DNA from: CAZMGG01 sp964565715
GTDB taxonomy: Bacteria > Planctomycetota > UBA1135 > UBA2386
Assembly: GCA_964565715.1 (NCBI GenBank)
Contig: CAZMGG010000004.1
Location: 1-64,000, forward strand
Direction: 5' to 3'
Length of the DNA: 64,000 bases
Numbering within the stretch: the stretch's first letter is position 1; the number at the start of each line of letters is the position of its first letter. The notes under the pieces are model-generated. The model was not told the DNA's origin. It saw nothing but the letters and a program-made list of their open reading frames with translations, and did no database searches. A program made the translations under genes and the position numbers. Below are positions 37,856 to 46,094 of this stretch, piece after piece.

Positions 37856-38647
37856 ATGACCGGATCCGTCGACGCGCCGTTGGTCCTGGGCGGCCATTCC
37901 TTCACCTCGCGCCTGTTCCTCGGCACCGGCAAGTACCCCGACATGGCCACCATGGGGCAGGCCCTGGAGGCGTCCGGCACCCAGTGCGTGACGGTGGCGG
38001 TGCGGCGCATGCAGATCGGCGTGCCCGATGGCCGCACGCTGCTGGACTACCTGCCGAAGGAACGCTACGTGCTGCTGCCCAACACCGCGGGCTGCTTCGA
38101 CGCCGACCACGCCGTGCGCACCGCCATGCTGGGACGCGAACTCGGCATCTCGGAACTGGTCAAGCTGGAGGTGCTGGGCGACCAGCAGACGCTGCTGCCG
38201 GATCCGGTGGGCACGCTGGAGGCGGCAAAGACCCTGGTGAAGGAGGGCTTCACGGTGCTGTGCTACACCAGCGACGATCCGGTGCTGGCGGCGCGGCTGG
38301 AGGACCTGGGCGTGGCGGCGGTGATGCCGGCCGGCGCGCCGATCGGCTCGGGCCAGGGGATCCTCAACCCGAACAACATCCGCATCATCCTGGAACGGGC
38401 CAAGGTACCGGTGATCGTCGACGCCGGCGTGGGCACCGCCAGCGACGTGGCGGTGGCGTTCGAACTCGGGGCGGTGGGCGTGCTGCTCAACACCGGCGTG
38501 GCGCTGGCCAAGGACCCGGTGCGGATGGCGCGGGCGATGAAGGCGGCCGCCGAGGCCGGCCGCGATGCGTTCCTGGCCGGGCGCATCCCGAAGAAGCTCT
38601 ACGCCTCGGCCAGTTCGCCGACCAGCGGCATCATCGCCGGCGAGTGA
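37856..38647 (+). CDS. thiG: Thiazole synthase ThiG
   Basis: A 263-residue TIM-barrel enzyme that joins deoxyxylulose phosphate, dehydroglycine and sulfur from ThiS into the thiamine thiazole. SRLFLGTGKYPD, the Schiff-base Lys103 in LVKLEVLGD, the phosphate-binding MPAGAPIGSGQGILNP and VDAGVGTASDVAVAFELG identify it. The length is normal. No thiO, thiH, thiF or thiE is nearby, so the rest of the pathway is elsewhere. Confidence 0.95.
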   Translation: MTGSVDAPLVLGGHSFTSRLFLGTGKYPDMATMGQALEASGTQCVTVAVRRMQIGVPDGRTLLDYLPKERYVLLPNTAGCFDADHAVRTAMLGRELGISELVKLEVLGDQQTLLPDPVGTLEAAKTLVKEGFTVLCYTSDDPVLAARLEDLGVAAVMPAGAPIGSGQGILNPNNIRIILERAKVPVIVDAGVGTASDVAVAFELGAVGVLLNTGVALAKDPVRMARAMKAAAEAGRDAFLAGRIPKKLYASASSPTSGIIAGE

Positions 38648-38648
38648 C

Positions 38649-39410
38649 GTGAGCGGAGCCGCCGCGAGCAGCGACCGGGCCAGCCGGGCGGCGCCGTCGC
38701 CGGGTCCGTTGTGGGCCCTGGTGGCGTTCTTCGCGCTCAGCATCCCCGGCGTCGTGGTCTGGGTGCTGTTGCAGCACTACGGCCTCGTCGATCCGACGCG
38801 GGGACCCGACGGCATGCCGGGGCGGACGACCATGGCCTGGGGGTTTGCCTGCAACGTGGGGAACGCGGCGGCGGTGCTGTGGCTCGCCCGCGCGGTGCCG
38901 TGCGGCGTGCCCTGGGGCTCCGGCGCGAGGCTGGCGCTGCGGGCCTACGGGCTGTTCGTGCTGCCGTGGATCGCGGTGCTGGTGGGCTACCTCGTGCTGC
39001 TGCGGGGCCTCGGCAGCCCGGTGACGCTGCAGCCGCACCTGCTGTTCTTCGCCGTGCCGGCGCCCGGCGAGTTCGGCTTCTGGCTCGGGCTGCTGGTGGC
39101 GGTGGGGCTGGGGCCGCTGGCGGAGGAAATCGTGTTCCGCGGCTACGTGCAGGGCGCGCTGACCGAACGGCTGGGGACGCGGCTGGGCATCGTCGCCACC
39201 GCTGCGGCGTTCGGGCTGGTGCACGGCCTCGACAAGGCGCTGCCGCTGGCGTTGCTGGGCCTCCTGTTCGGCTGGCTGCGCGAGCGGACCGGGGGCCTGC
39301 TGGCGCCGTTTGTGGCCCACGCGGTGCACAATGCGGTCACCGTCGCCGTGGTGCTGGCGTGGCCTTCCCACCTCGAACTGCTGTATCCGCAACCGCTGTA
39401 TCCGCGATGA
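38649..39410 (+). CDS. CPBP family intramembrane glutamic protease
   Basis: A 253-residue integral membrane protein of the CAAX-protease/bacteriocin-processing (CPBP) family. The start is taken as GTG 38649, two bases after the thiG stop. The diagnostic motifs are EEIVFRG (Glu159, Glu160, Arg164), FGLVHGLDKA and HAVHN, in transmembrane context near the C-terminus. About six to seven hydrophobic segments are visible. The natural substrate is unknown. It overlaps the next gene by ATGA. Confidence 0.85.
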   Translation: MSGAAASSDRASRAAPSPGPLWALVAFFALSIPGVVVWVLLQHYGLVDPTRGPDGMPGRTTMAWGFACNVGNAAAVLWLARAVPCGVPWGSGARLALRAYGLFVLPWIAVLVGYLVLLRGLGSPVTLQPHLLFFAVPAPGEFGFWLGLLVAVGLGPLAEEIVFRGYVQGALTERLGTRLGIVATAAAFGLVHGLDKALPLALLGLLFGWLRERTGGLLAPFVAHAVHNAVTVAVVLAWPSHLELLYPQPLYPR

Positions 39411-39955
39411 ACGACACTCCGAAGCCCGAGGAACGCGAGTTCCTGGTGTTCCCCGACATGATCGGCCGGCTGCGCAGGCGCGGCGCGGCGATGGTGGCCG
39501 ACAACGCCGTGGTGGTGGGCGACGCGCGGCTCGGCCGCGACGTCAACGTGTGGTTCGGCGTGACGATCCGCGCCGACGACGCCGCGATCGAGATCGGCGA
39601 CGAGACCAACGTGCAGGACCACACCATGATCCACGTCGACCTGGGCGCGCCGTTGCGGATCGGCCGGGGCGTGACGATCGGTCACGGCGTGATCGTGCAT
39701 GGCGTCGAGATCGGCGACTTCTGCCTGATCGGCATGGGCAGCATCGTGCTGGGCGGTGCGCGGATCGGCGAGTACTCGCTGATCGGCGCCGGCGCGCTGG
39801 TGAAGGAGAACGCGGTGATCCCGGCGCGCTCGGTGGTGCTGGGGATGCCGGGCCGGATCGTCCGGCAGGTGACCGACGCCGAGGTGGCGGACATGCGATG
39901 GCGGGCGCGGCACTACGTGCAGCGGGCGCGGACCTACCTGGGGCCGGACGCCTGA
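39407..39955 (+). CDS. Gamma carbonic anhydrase family protein
   Basis: A 182-residue left-handed beta-helix protein of the YrdA/gamma-carbonic-anhydrase family. It has hexapeptide repeats (for example VVVGDARLGRDVNVWFG, IGRGVTIGHGVIVHG) and the three zinc-ligand His positions in QDHTMIH, IGHG and VHG. The C-terminal helix is present. Many members are not proven carbonic anhydrases, so the activity is uncertain. It is the last gene of the operon that begins at 35883. Confidence 0.87.
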   Translation: MNDTPKPEEREFLVFPDMIGRLRRRGAAMVADNAVVVGDARLGRDVNVWFGVTIRADDAAIEIGDETNVQDHTMIHVDLGAPLRIGRGVTIGHGVIVHGVEIGDFCLIGMGSIVLGGARIGEYSLIGAGALVKENAVIPARSVVLGMPGRIVRQVTDAEVADMRWRARHYVQRARTYLGPDA

Positions 39956-40028
39956 GTCGGCTGCCGGTACGGGCGTTGCGAAGGGAGTGGGGTGGCGCGT
40001 GACGGCCTGGTTCCGTCCAGGAACGGGA

Positions 40029-40068
40029 CGCTTGCGGCGCGCCGCGTTCGCTTGCGGCGGGCCGTGCT
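40029..40068. repeat. Two tandem 20-bp repeats upstream of the FG-GAP gene
   Basis: Two adjacent 20-base units beginning CGCTTGCGGCG match at 17 positions. They lie about 50 bases before the start at 40120, in an otherwise featureless 164-base gap, and may be binding sites or part of the promoter. Confidence 0.4.
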
Positions 40069-40119
40069 AGGCTCCTCTGGCCGGTTCGCCGCCGCGCCCT
40101 CGCACCTCCTGCCCCAGCC

Positions 40120-42303
40120 ATGACCCATCGCTTCCCCCTGCTCGTTCTTGCCGCGCTGCTGCCGCTCGCCGCCTGCGCCAAGCACGGTGGCCGTGCCACT
40201 GGCGTCACGATCGGCACCGTGCCGCTGTTCGAGACCCGCACCGAGATCGGCACCGGTTTCGGCCAGCACTCGGACTTCGCGATGACCGATCTGGACGGCG
40301 ACGGGGACCTCGACCTGGCGGTGATCGCGCTGGGCGGCGAACTGCGGATCATGCTGGGCTCGGCGGGCGGCACGTTCGCGCCGGGCCAGCGGATGACGCT
40401 CGGCGGCGCGCCGGTGTGGATCGCCGCCGCCGACCTGGATGGCGACGGCGACAAGGACCTGGCGGTGGTGCAGACCGACGCCGACACGACCACGATCCTG
40501 CGCAACGACGGCAGCGCCGGTTTCGCGGTGGCGACGGTGCTGCCGGTGGGCTCCGGCGCCCTGGCCCTGGTGCTGGGCGATGCCGACGGCGACGGGGTCG
40601 CCGACGTGATCGTGTCGCGGGTGGTCACGCCGGACCTGGTGGTCTACCGCAACCAGGGCAACGCCACGTTCACGGCGATGCCCGGGCTGTCGCTGCCCGG
40701 CGGCGGCACGCCGTTCAACCTGGCGGTGGGCGACGTCGATGCCGACGGGTTGCCCGACCTGGTGGTGTGCGATTCGGCCCGCAACCGGGTGCTGATCCAC
40801 CGGGGCGCCGGCGGCACCGGCTTCCAGCCGGTGCCCATCGAGTTCGCCACCGGCATGGCGCCGAAGGCCGTCTCGATCGGCGACCTCGACGGCGACGGCA
40901 GCGTCGACCTGGCGGTGTCGGCGTTCGACGACAACCGGATCGAGGTCTACACGCGGTTCCTCACCGCGCCGGTCGCGCGGTTCGTGGTGCCGACCAGCGG
41001 CCCGCCGTCGGTGAGCACCATCGGCGACGTCACCGGCGACGGCCGGCCCGACCTGGTGGCCTGCGTGCTGAGCCGGGCCTGCGTGGTGGTGCTGCCGGGG
41101 ACCGGCAGCGGCCTCGGCGCGCCATTCCAGCTCGATGCCAGCGGCCTGCCCCTGCGGCCGGTGATCGGCGACGTCGACCGCAACGGCCGCAACGACCTGA
41201 TGGTGCTGTCGGGCCTGCACACGCACCTGAACCAGTGGCTGGCCCGGGCCGACGGCAGCCTCGCCGGCGGGCGCAACTACGAGACGGATCTGCCGTCGGC
41301 GGAGGGCGTGGCGGGCGGCGACTTCGACGGCGACGGCGCCACCGACGTGCTGGTGGTGGGACCGGCGAGCACCGACCTGGTGGTGATGACGCGGGACGGG
41401 GCGGGCGGGCTACAGGTGGCGCAGCGGCTGCCGCTCGGCCGGTCCGGCCTGCGCATCGTCACCGCCGACCTGGACGGCGATCTGCGGCCCGACGCCGTGG
41501 TGGCGGTGAACGGCGGCCTCAAGATCCTGCGCAACCAGTCGACGCCGGGCAGCTTCGCCTTCACGGTGCTGCCCGACTCGCTGGGCGCGGTGTTCGGCAC
41601 CGGCAACTCGCCGTTCGGCGTGGCGGTGGTGGACCTCGACGGCGACGGGCGGCTGGACATCGTCACGGTGGACTTCGACGGCGGCGCGCTGCACCGGCTG
41701 CGTGGCACCGGCACGCCGTTCGTGTTCGCGCCGATGAGCCCGGTCCACCTCGGCGGCAATCCGATCGACGTGGTCGCCGCCGACTTCACCGGCGAGGGCA
41801 TCGTCGACCTGGCGGTGTCGCGGGCCGGCGCCTCGGACATCGCCGTGCTGCGCAACGATGGCCAGGGCAACCTGACCAGCTTCGCCAACCTGCCGGTGGG
41901 CGTGGCGCCGAACTACCTGCTGACCAGCGACTTCGACCGCGACGGTCGCGCCGACCTGATCGTCAGCAACGGTGCGGGCGCCAGCGTGACGGTGCTCTAC
42001 GCCCGGGTGGTGGGCTTCACCGCCGCCAACTTCCCGGCCGGCCTGACGCCGACGGCGCTGCTGGCCCAGGACCTCACCGACGACGGCATCCCCGACATCC
42101 TGGTGGCGTCCCTGCAGGGCGGCGACTTCCGGGTGCTGGTGGGCGACGGCCGCGGCGGCTTCCCCGGCCTGTTCGGCTTCCCGGGCAGCCTGGGCGCCAC
42201 CTCGGCGGTGCTGCAGGACATGACCGGGGACGGCCTGGTCGACCTGGTGGTCGGCAACCTGATCACCTCGCGGGTCTCGCTGGTGCGCAACATCAGCCGC
42301 TGA
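40120..42303 (+). CDS. FG-GAP/VCBS repeat lipoprotein
   Basis: A 727-residue exported protein. The lipobox LPLAAC (Cys20) makes it a lipoprotein. The rest is a run of about 14 repeats of 45-50 residues, each with a Ca-binding phrase of the type DLDGDGDLDLAV followed by a strand such as ILRNDGSAGFAV. These FG-GAP/VCBS repeats fold as seven-bladed propellers, so two propellers are likely. Typical roles are surface adhesion or polysaccharide binding. No catalytic domain and no GC-type C-terminal domain is present. Confidence 0.88.
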   Translation: MTHRFPLLVLAALLPLAACAKHGGRATGVTIGTVPLFETRTEIGTGFGQHSDFAMTDLDGDGDLDLAVIALGGELRIMLGSAGGTFAPGQRMTLGGAPVWIAAADLDGDGDKDLAVVQTDADTTTILRNDGSAGFAVATVLPVGSGALALVLGDADGDGVADVIVSRVVTPDLVVYRNQGNATFTAMPGLSLPGGGTPFNLAVGDVDADGLPDLVVCDSARNRVLIHRGAGGTGFQPVPIEFATGMAPKAVSIGDLDGDGSVDLAVSAFDDNRIEVYTRFLTAPVARFVVPTSGPPSVSTIGDVTGDGRPDLVACVLSRACVVVLPGTGSGLGAPFQLDASGLPLRPVIGDVDRNGRNDLMVLSGLHTHLNQWLARADGSLAGGRNYETDLPSAEGVAGGDFDGDGATDVLVVGPASTDLVVMTRDGAGGLQVAQRLPLGRSGLRIVTADLDGDLRPDAVVAVNGGLKILRNQSTPGSFAFTVLPDSLGAVFGTGNSPFGVAVVDLDGDGRLDIVTVDFDGGALHRLRGTGTPFVFAPMSPVHLGGNPIDVVAADFTGEGIVDLAVSRAGASDIAVLRNDGQGNLTSFANLPVGVAPNYLLTSDFDRDGRADLIVSNGAGASVTVLYARVVGFTAANFPAGLTPTALLAQDLTDDGIPDILVASLQGGDFRVLVGDGRGGFPGLFGFPGSLGATSAVLQDMTGDGLVDLVVGNLITSRVSLVRNISR

Positions 42304-42723
42304 CCTCGTGCGCCGAAGCGGCGCCGCCGACACAATCGCTCCGAACACGATGGCGCGCGACATGGACCTGATGGGCGTGATCCTGGCGGCGGGCAAGGGC
42401 ACGCGCATGCGGCCGTTCTCCGAACACCACCCCAAGCCGATCCTGCCGGTGCTGGGCAAGCCGCTGCTGGCGCACCAACTGGAGATCATGGCTGGCATCG
42501 GCATCCGGGACGTGGTGGTGGTGATCGGCCACCTCGGCCACGAGGTGGTGCGGGCGCTGGGCGACGGCGGACGCTTCGGCGTGCAGATCCGCTACGTCGA
42601 GCAGGAGGAGACGCTGGGCATCGCCCACGCCGTGTCGCGGCTCGAGCCGCACGTCGACCGGCCGTTCTTCCTGTTCCTCGGCGACATCTTCTTCGTCACC
42701 GAGAACCTGCGGCACATGCTCGA

Positions 42724-42888
42724 CCGCTTCCGCGATCGCGTCATGTTCCCGATCCACGACGCGCGCGGCCGCGTCGTCGGCTTCGGCGGCCGCATCCTCG
42801 ACCGCGGCGAGCCCAAGTACCTGAACTCGCCGGAGACGCCGGTGTTCAGCAAGGGCCGCGAGCTCTACGGGCTGTTCCAGGCACAACT
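42724..42888 (+). other. dnaG primase fragment embedded in the nucleotidyltransferase gene
   Basis: In frame with the upstream gene, these bases encode DRVMFPIHDARGRVVGFGGR, then a stretch with PKYLNSPETPVFSKGR and ELYGLFQAQ. This is the conserved segment before the TOPRIM domain of DnaG. It runs into unrecognised sequence and an N gap. The join falls at a codon stretch (DRFRDR) that both proteins could share, as expected of a short-overlap misassembly. Confidence 0.8.
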
Positions 42889-42915
42889 GGCGTTCCTGTA
42901 CTGGTTCTGGCACGT

Positions 42916-42925
42916 NNNNNNNNNN
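42916..42925. other. Assembly gap
   Basis: Ten Ns between the dnaG-like fragment and a 65-base segment with a promoter-like GATATACT (42957-42964). Neither flank belongs to the nucleotidyltransferase. Confidence 0.85.
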
Positions 42926-43616
42926 CGTGTCCCTGGGCGAAATCTTCTGCGAGCCCGATATACTGCCGTCGAGGGCCGCCGGGCTGCCGGGCGCCCACGC
43001 CGACGCGGTGCTGGCCTGCATGCGCGAGCCGGATAGGGACCGCATCAGGCGCAACTTCGTGGTGCTGACCGGGCCCGACGGCCGCGTGCAGCGCGTGATC
43101 GAGAAGCCGCGGCACCCGCGCACCGACCTGAAGGGCTGCGGCATCTACCTGTTCGACGTGACGTTCTTCGACTCGGTGCGGCGGACGCCGCGCACCGCCC
43201 TGCGCAACGAGTACGAGATCACCGACGCGATCCAGATCTACATCGACGACGGCTACAAGGTGGAGGCGGCGGAGGTGGTGAAGGCCGACCTCAACCTGTC
43301 GTATCCCGTCGACCTGCTGGAGCTGAACCTGCACCTGCTGGACCGCCGCGGCGGCCAGAACCAGGTGGATCCGGCGGCGGTGGTGGCGGGGGATGCCGTG
43401 CTGCGCCGCTGCGTCCTGATGGGCGGCGCCCGGGTGGGCGCCGGCGCCGACCTGCGCGATTGCCTCCTGTTCCCGGGCGCGGTGGTGGCGCCGGGCCGCA
43501 GCGCCAGCCGCACGATCTTCACGCCCGAAGCCGAGATCCGCTGCGACGCCGGCTGAGCCGCCTTTCGCGTTGCGCCGCGGGCCGGGCCCGGCGAGGCTTG
43601 CGGACGGAGGCCCACG

Positions 43617-45233
43617 ATGCATCCCGTCCGTTCCGCCGTCGCCGTTCTCGTCCTGCTGGCAGTTCCCCTCACCGCCCAGGACCTGGTGCTGACCAACGCC
43701 CGGGTCTTCACCGGCACCGAGACAGCGTGGGAAGGCGCGATCGTGGTCCGCGACGGCCGTATCCAGCCGCCGGGCACCGCCGCCCCCGACGGCCTCGTGC
43801 CGATCGACCTGCAGGGCGCGTTCCTGTACCCGGGCCTGCAGGACGCCCACGGCCACATCCTCGGGCTCGGCACGGCGCTCGAGACCGTCGACCTGGTCGG
43901 CACCCGCAGCTACGCCGAAGTGATCGCCCGCGTGAAGGCGGCGGTGCAGAAGGCGAAGAAGGGCGAGTGGATCCTCGGCCGCGGCTGGGACCAGAACGAC
44001 TGGCCCGACCGGCAGATGCCGCACCACGCCGAGCTGTCGGCCGAGACCATGGACAACCCGGTCTGGCTGACCCGCATCGACGGCCACGCCGGGCTCGGCA
44101 ACCTGCTGGCGCTGCGCACCAGCGGCATCACCGCCTACACCGAGTCGCCGAGCGGCGGCGAGATCCTGTTCGGCGAGGACCTGGAGCCCACCGGCGTGCT
44201 GGTGGACCGCGCCATGGGGCTGATGAACACGCCGGAGCCCGGGCCGGAGACCGTGCGCCGTCGCCTGTTGCTCGCCCAGGAGTCGATCCTGCGCCACGGC
44301 ATCACCTGCGTGCACGACGCCGGCGTGTCGCGGCACGTGCTGGACGAGATGCGGCTCTTGCACAAGGCGAAGCAGTGGCACCTGCGCACCTACGTGATGC
44401 TCTCGGCGGGCGAGGTGGACGCGATCCGGCGCGGTCCCTGGCAGACGGACGACGGCCTGATCGTCGTGCGGGCGGTGAAGGGCTATGCCGACGGCGCGCT
44501 GGGCAGCCGCGGCGCGGCGCTGCTGGCGCCGTACAGCGACCGCCCGGGCTTCAAGGGGCTGATGCTGACGCCGCCGAAGGGGCTGGTGGCCCTGAGCCAG
44601 CTCTGCGCCGACGCCGGCATGCAGCTCTGCGTGCACGCGATCGGCGACGCTGCCAATCGCGCCGTGCTCGACGCGTTCGCCGCCACCACGTGGAAGCAGG
44701 GCGATCTGCGGGCGGCGCGGTTCCGCATCGAGCACGCCCAGGTGATCGCGCCCGCCGACTTCGGCCGCTTCAAGGAACTCGGCGTGCTGCCGTCGATGCA
44801 GCCGACCCACCTGACCTCGGACATGCCCTGGGCGCCGGAACGGCTCGGCGCCGAGCGCACGCTGGGCGCCTACGCCTTCCGCAACTTCCACCAGATCGGT
44901 GTGCCGGTGCCGTTCGGCTCCGACTTCCCGGTGGAGTCGGTGGACGTGCGGAAGGGGCTGCATGCGGCGGTGACGACGCGGCCCGAGGCCGGCGGTGAGC
45001 CGCTGCGGCTGGACCAGCAGCTCGACCGGCCGGCGGCGATCCGCGGGTTCACCAGGGACGCGGCGTTCGGCATGTTCGCCGAGGGCGACCTCGGCACCGT
45101 CGAGGCGGGTCGCCGCGCCGACTTCACGGTGTTCGACCGCGACCTGCTGACCTGCCCGGAGGCCGACCTGCTGACGGCGAAGGTCGTGCTGACGGTGGTC
45201 GGCGGGCGGGTCGTGTTCACGGCGGGCCGCTGA
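43617..45233 (+). CDS. Exported YtcJ-like amidohydrolase
   Basis: A 538-residue metal-dependent hydrolase of the amidohydrolase superfamily, YtcJ-like branch. A signal peptide (to about residue 20, PLTAQ) suggests export. Metal-ligand motifs are DAHGH near residue 73, the later GYADGALGSRGAAL, VHAIGD, RIEHAQ and GSDFPVES. The C-terminal VEAGRRADFTVFDRDLL closes the composite domain. The substrate is unknown; related proteins act on N-acyl or cyclic amides. It is followed by larE after 21 bases. Confidence 0.85.
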   Translation: MHPVRSAVAVLVLLAVPLTAQDLVLTNARVFTGTETAWEGAIVVRDGRIQPPGTAAPDGLVPIDLQGAFLYPGLQDAHGHILGLGTALETVDLVGTRSYAEVIARVKAAVQKAKKGEWILGRGWDQNDWPDRQMPHHAELSAETMDNPVWLTRIDGHAGLGNLLALRTSGITAYTESPSGGEILFGEDLEPTGVLVDRAMGLMNTPEPGPETVRRRLLLAQESILRHGITCVHDAGVSRHVLDEMRLLHKAKQWHLRTYVMLSAGEVDAIRRGPWQTDDGLIVVRAVKGYADGALGSRGAALLAPYSDRPGFKGLMLTPPKGLVALSQLCADAGMQLCVHAIGDAANRAVLDAFAATTWKQGDLRAARFRIEHAQVIAPADFGRFKELGVLPSMQPTHLTSDMPWAPERLGAERTLGAYAFRNFHQIGVPVPFGSDFPVESVDVRKGLHAAVTTRPEAGGEPLRLDQQLDRPAAIRGFTRDAAFGMFAEGDLGTVEAGRRADFTVFDRDLLTCPEADLLTAKVVLTVVGGRVVFTAGR

Positions 45234-45254
45234 GTCCCGTAACAGGCCCCGCCG

Positions 45255-46094
45255 ATGACCGAGATCGTCGATGATCCCTACGCCGCGCGGCTCGGCCGCC
45301 TGCAGCAGACCCTGGCCGCGTTGCCCGGCGCCGTGGTGGCGTTCTCCGGCGGCGTCGACTCGACGATGCTGCTGCACGCCTGCCGCGCTGCCCTCGGCGA
45401 CCGGGTGGTGGCGGTGACCGCTGACTCGCCGTCGCTGCCGCGGGCGGAACTGGCGGCGGCCCGCGAGCTGGCGGCGACGATCGGCGTGCGCCACGTCGTG
45501 CTGCCGACCCGCGAACTGGAGCGCGAGGGCTATCGCCAGAACGCCGGCGACCGCTGCTACCACTGCAAGAAGGAGCTGTTCGTCACCGTCGCCGAACGGC
45601 GCGCCGAGGTGGCGCCGACCGACTGGCCGGTGCTCTACGGCCTGATCGTCGACGACCTCGGCGACCATCGGCCGGGGCAGCGTGCGGCGCGCGAGCATGG
45701 CGTGCGCGGGCCGCTGGCGGAGTGCGCCTTCGGCAAGGACGACGTGCGGCGCTACAGCCGCGAGCAGGGACTTCCCACCGCCGACAAACCGAGCTTCGCC
45801 TGCCTCAGCTCGCGGGTGCCCTACGGCACACCGATCGACGCGGCGCTGCTGGCCCAGCTCGAGCGGGCCGAGGCGGCGGTGGCCGCACTCGGCCTGCGCC
45901 AGTTCCGCGTGCGGCACCACGGCCCGGTGGCCCGCCTGGAGGTGGCGCCGGACGAACTGGCGGCGGCGTTCGCCAGCCGCGATCTGCTGCACGCGGCGAT
46001 CCGCGCGGCGGGCTACACCTTCGTCGCCCTCGATCTGCAGGGCTACCGCACCGGCGCGCTCAACGAACTCCTGCACCCGACCGAGAAGCCATGA
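45255..46094 (+). CDS. larE: ATP-dependent sacrificial sulfur transferase LarE
   Basis: A 279-residue PP-loop ATPase. The PP-loop SGGVDST begins at residue 31. GDRCYHCKKELF and KPSFACLSSRVPYG follow; Cys183 in the second matches the Cys that Lactiplantibacillus LarE sacrifices as sulfur donor. The enzyme builds the nickel-pincer nucleotide cofactor together with LarB and LarC, neither of which is here. The stop overlaps the M28 peptidase start (ATGA). The assignment to larE rather than another PP-loop family is fairly secure from these motifs. Confidence 0.85.
   Translation: MTEIVDDPYAARLGRLQQTLAALPGAVVAFSGGVDSTMLLHACRAALGDRVVAVTADSPSLPRAELAAARELAATIGVRHVVLPTRELEREGYRQNAGDRCYHCKKELFVTVAERRAEVAPTDWPVLYGLIVDDLGDHRPGQRAAREHGVRGPLAECAFGKDDVRRYSREQGLPTADKPSFACLSSRVPYGTPIDAALLAQLERAEAAVAALGLRQFRVRHHGPVARLEVAPDELAAAFASRDLLHAAIRAAGYTFVALDLQGYRTGALNELLHPTEKP

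Larger units (their letters stand above)
42350..43556 (+). pseudogene. Sugar-phosphate nucleotidyltransferase, disrupted in this assembly
   Basis: The N-terminal part (42350 to about 42735) has the nucleotidyltransferase signature GVILAAGKGTRMRPFSEHHPKP spread over residues 8-29 (key GxGTRM and the KP), and ends at FLGDIFFVTENLRHML. The C-terminal part (from about 42996, ADAVLACMREPD) continues the same family with RVIEKPRHPRTDLKGCGIYLF, then ends in a hexapeptide-repeat segment. Between them are about 165 bases of primase-like code, ten Ns and about 65 bases of unrelated, promoter-like sequence. I think the gene is intact in the organism and broken only here. The normal product would be a glucose-1-phosphate thymidylyl- or uridylyltransferase-like enzyme. 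Confidence 0.75.

Noticed and set aside
42350..43556. A new nucleotidyltransferase-primase fusion protein
   Set aside because: The primase part is a partial segment with no catalytic domain, is next to an N gap, and interrupts an enzyme fold that resumes afterwards. A misjoin explains it better.
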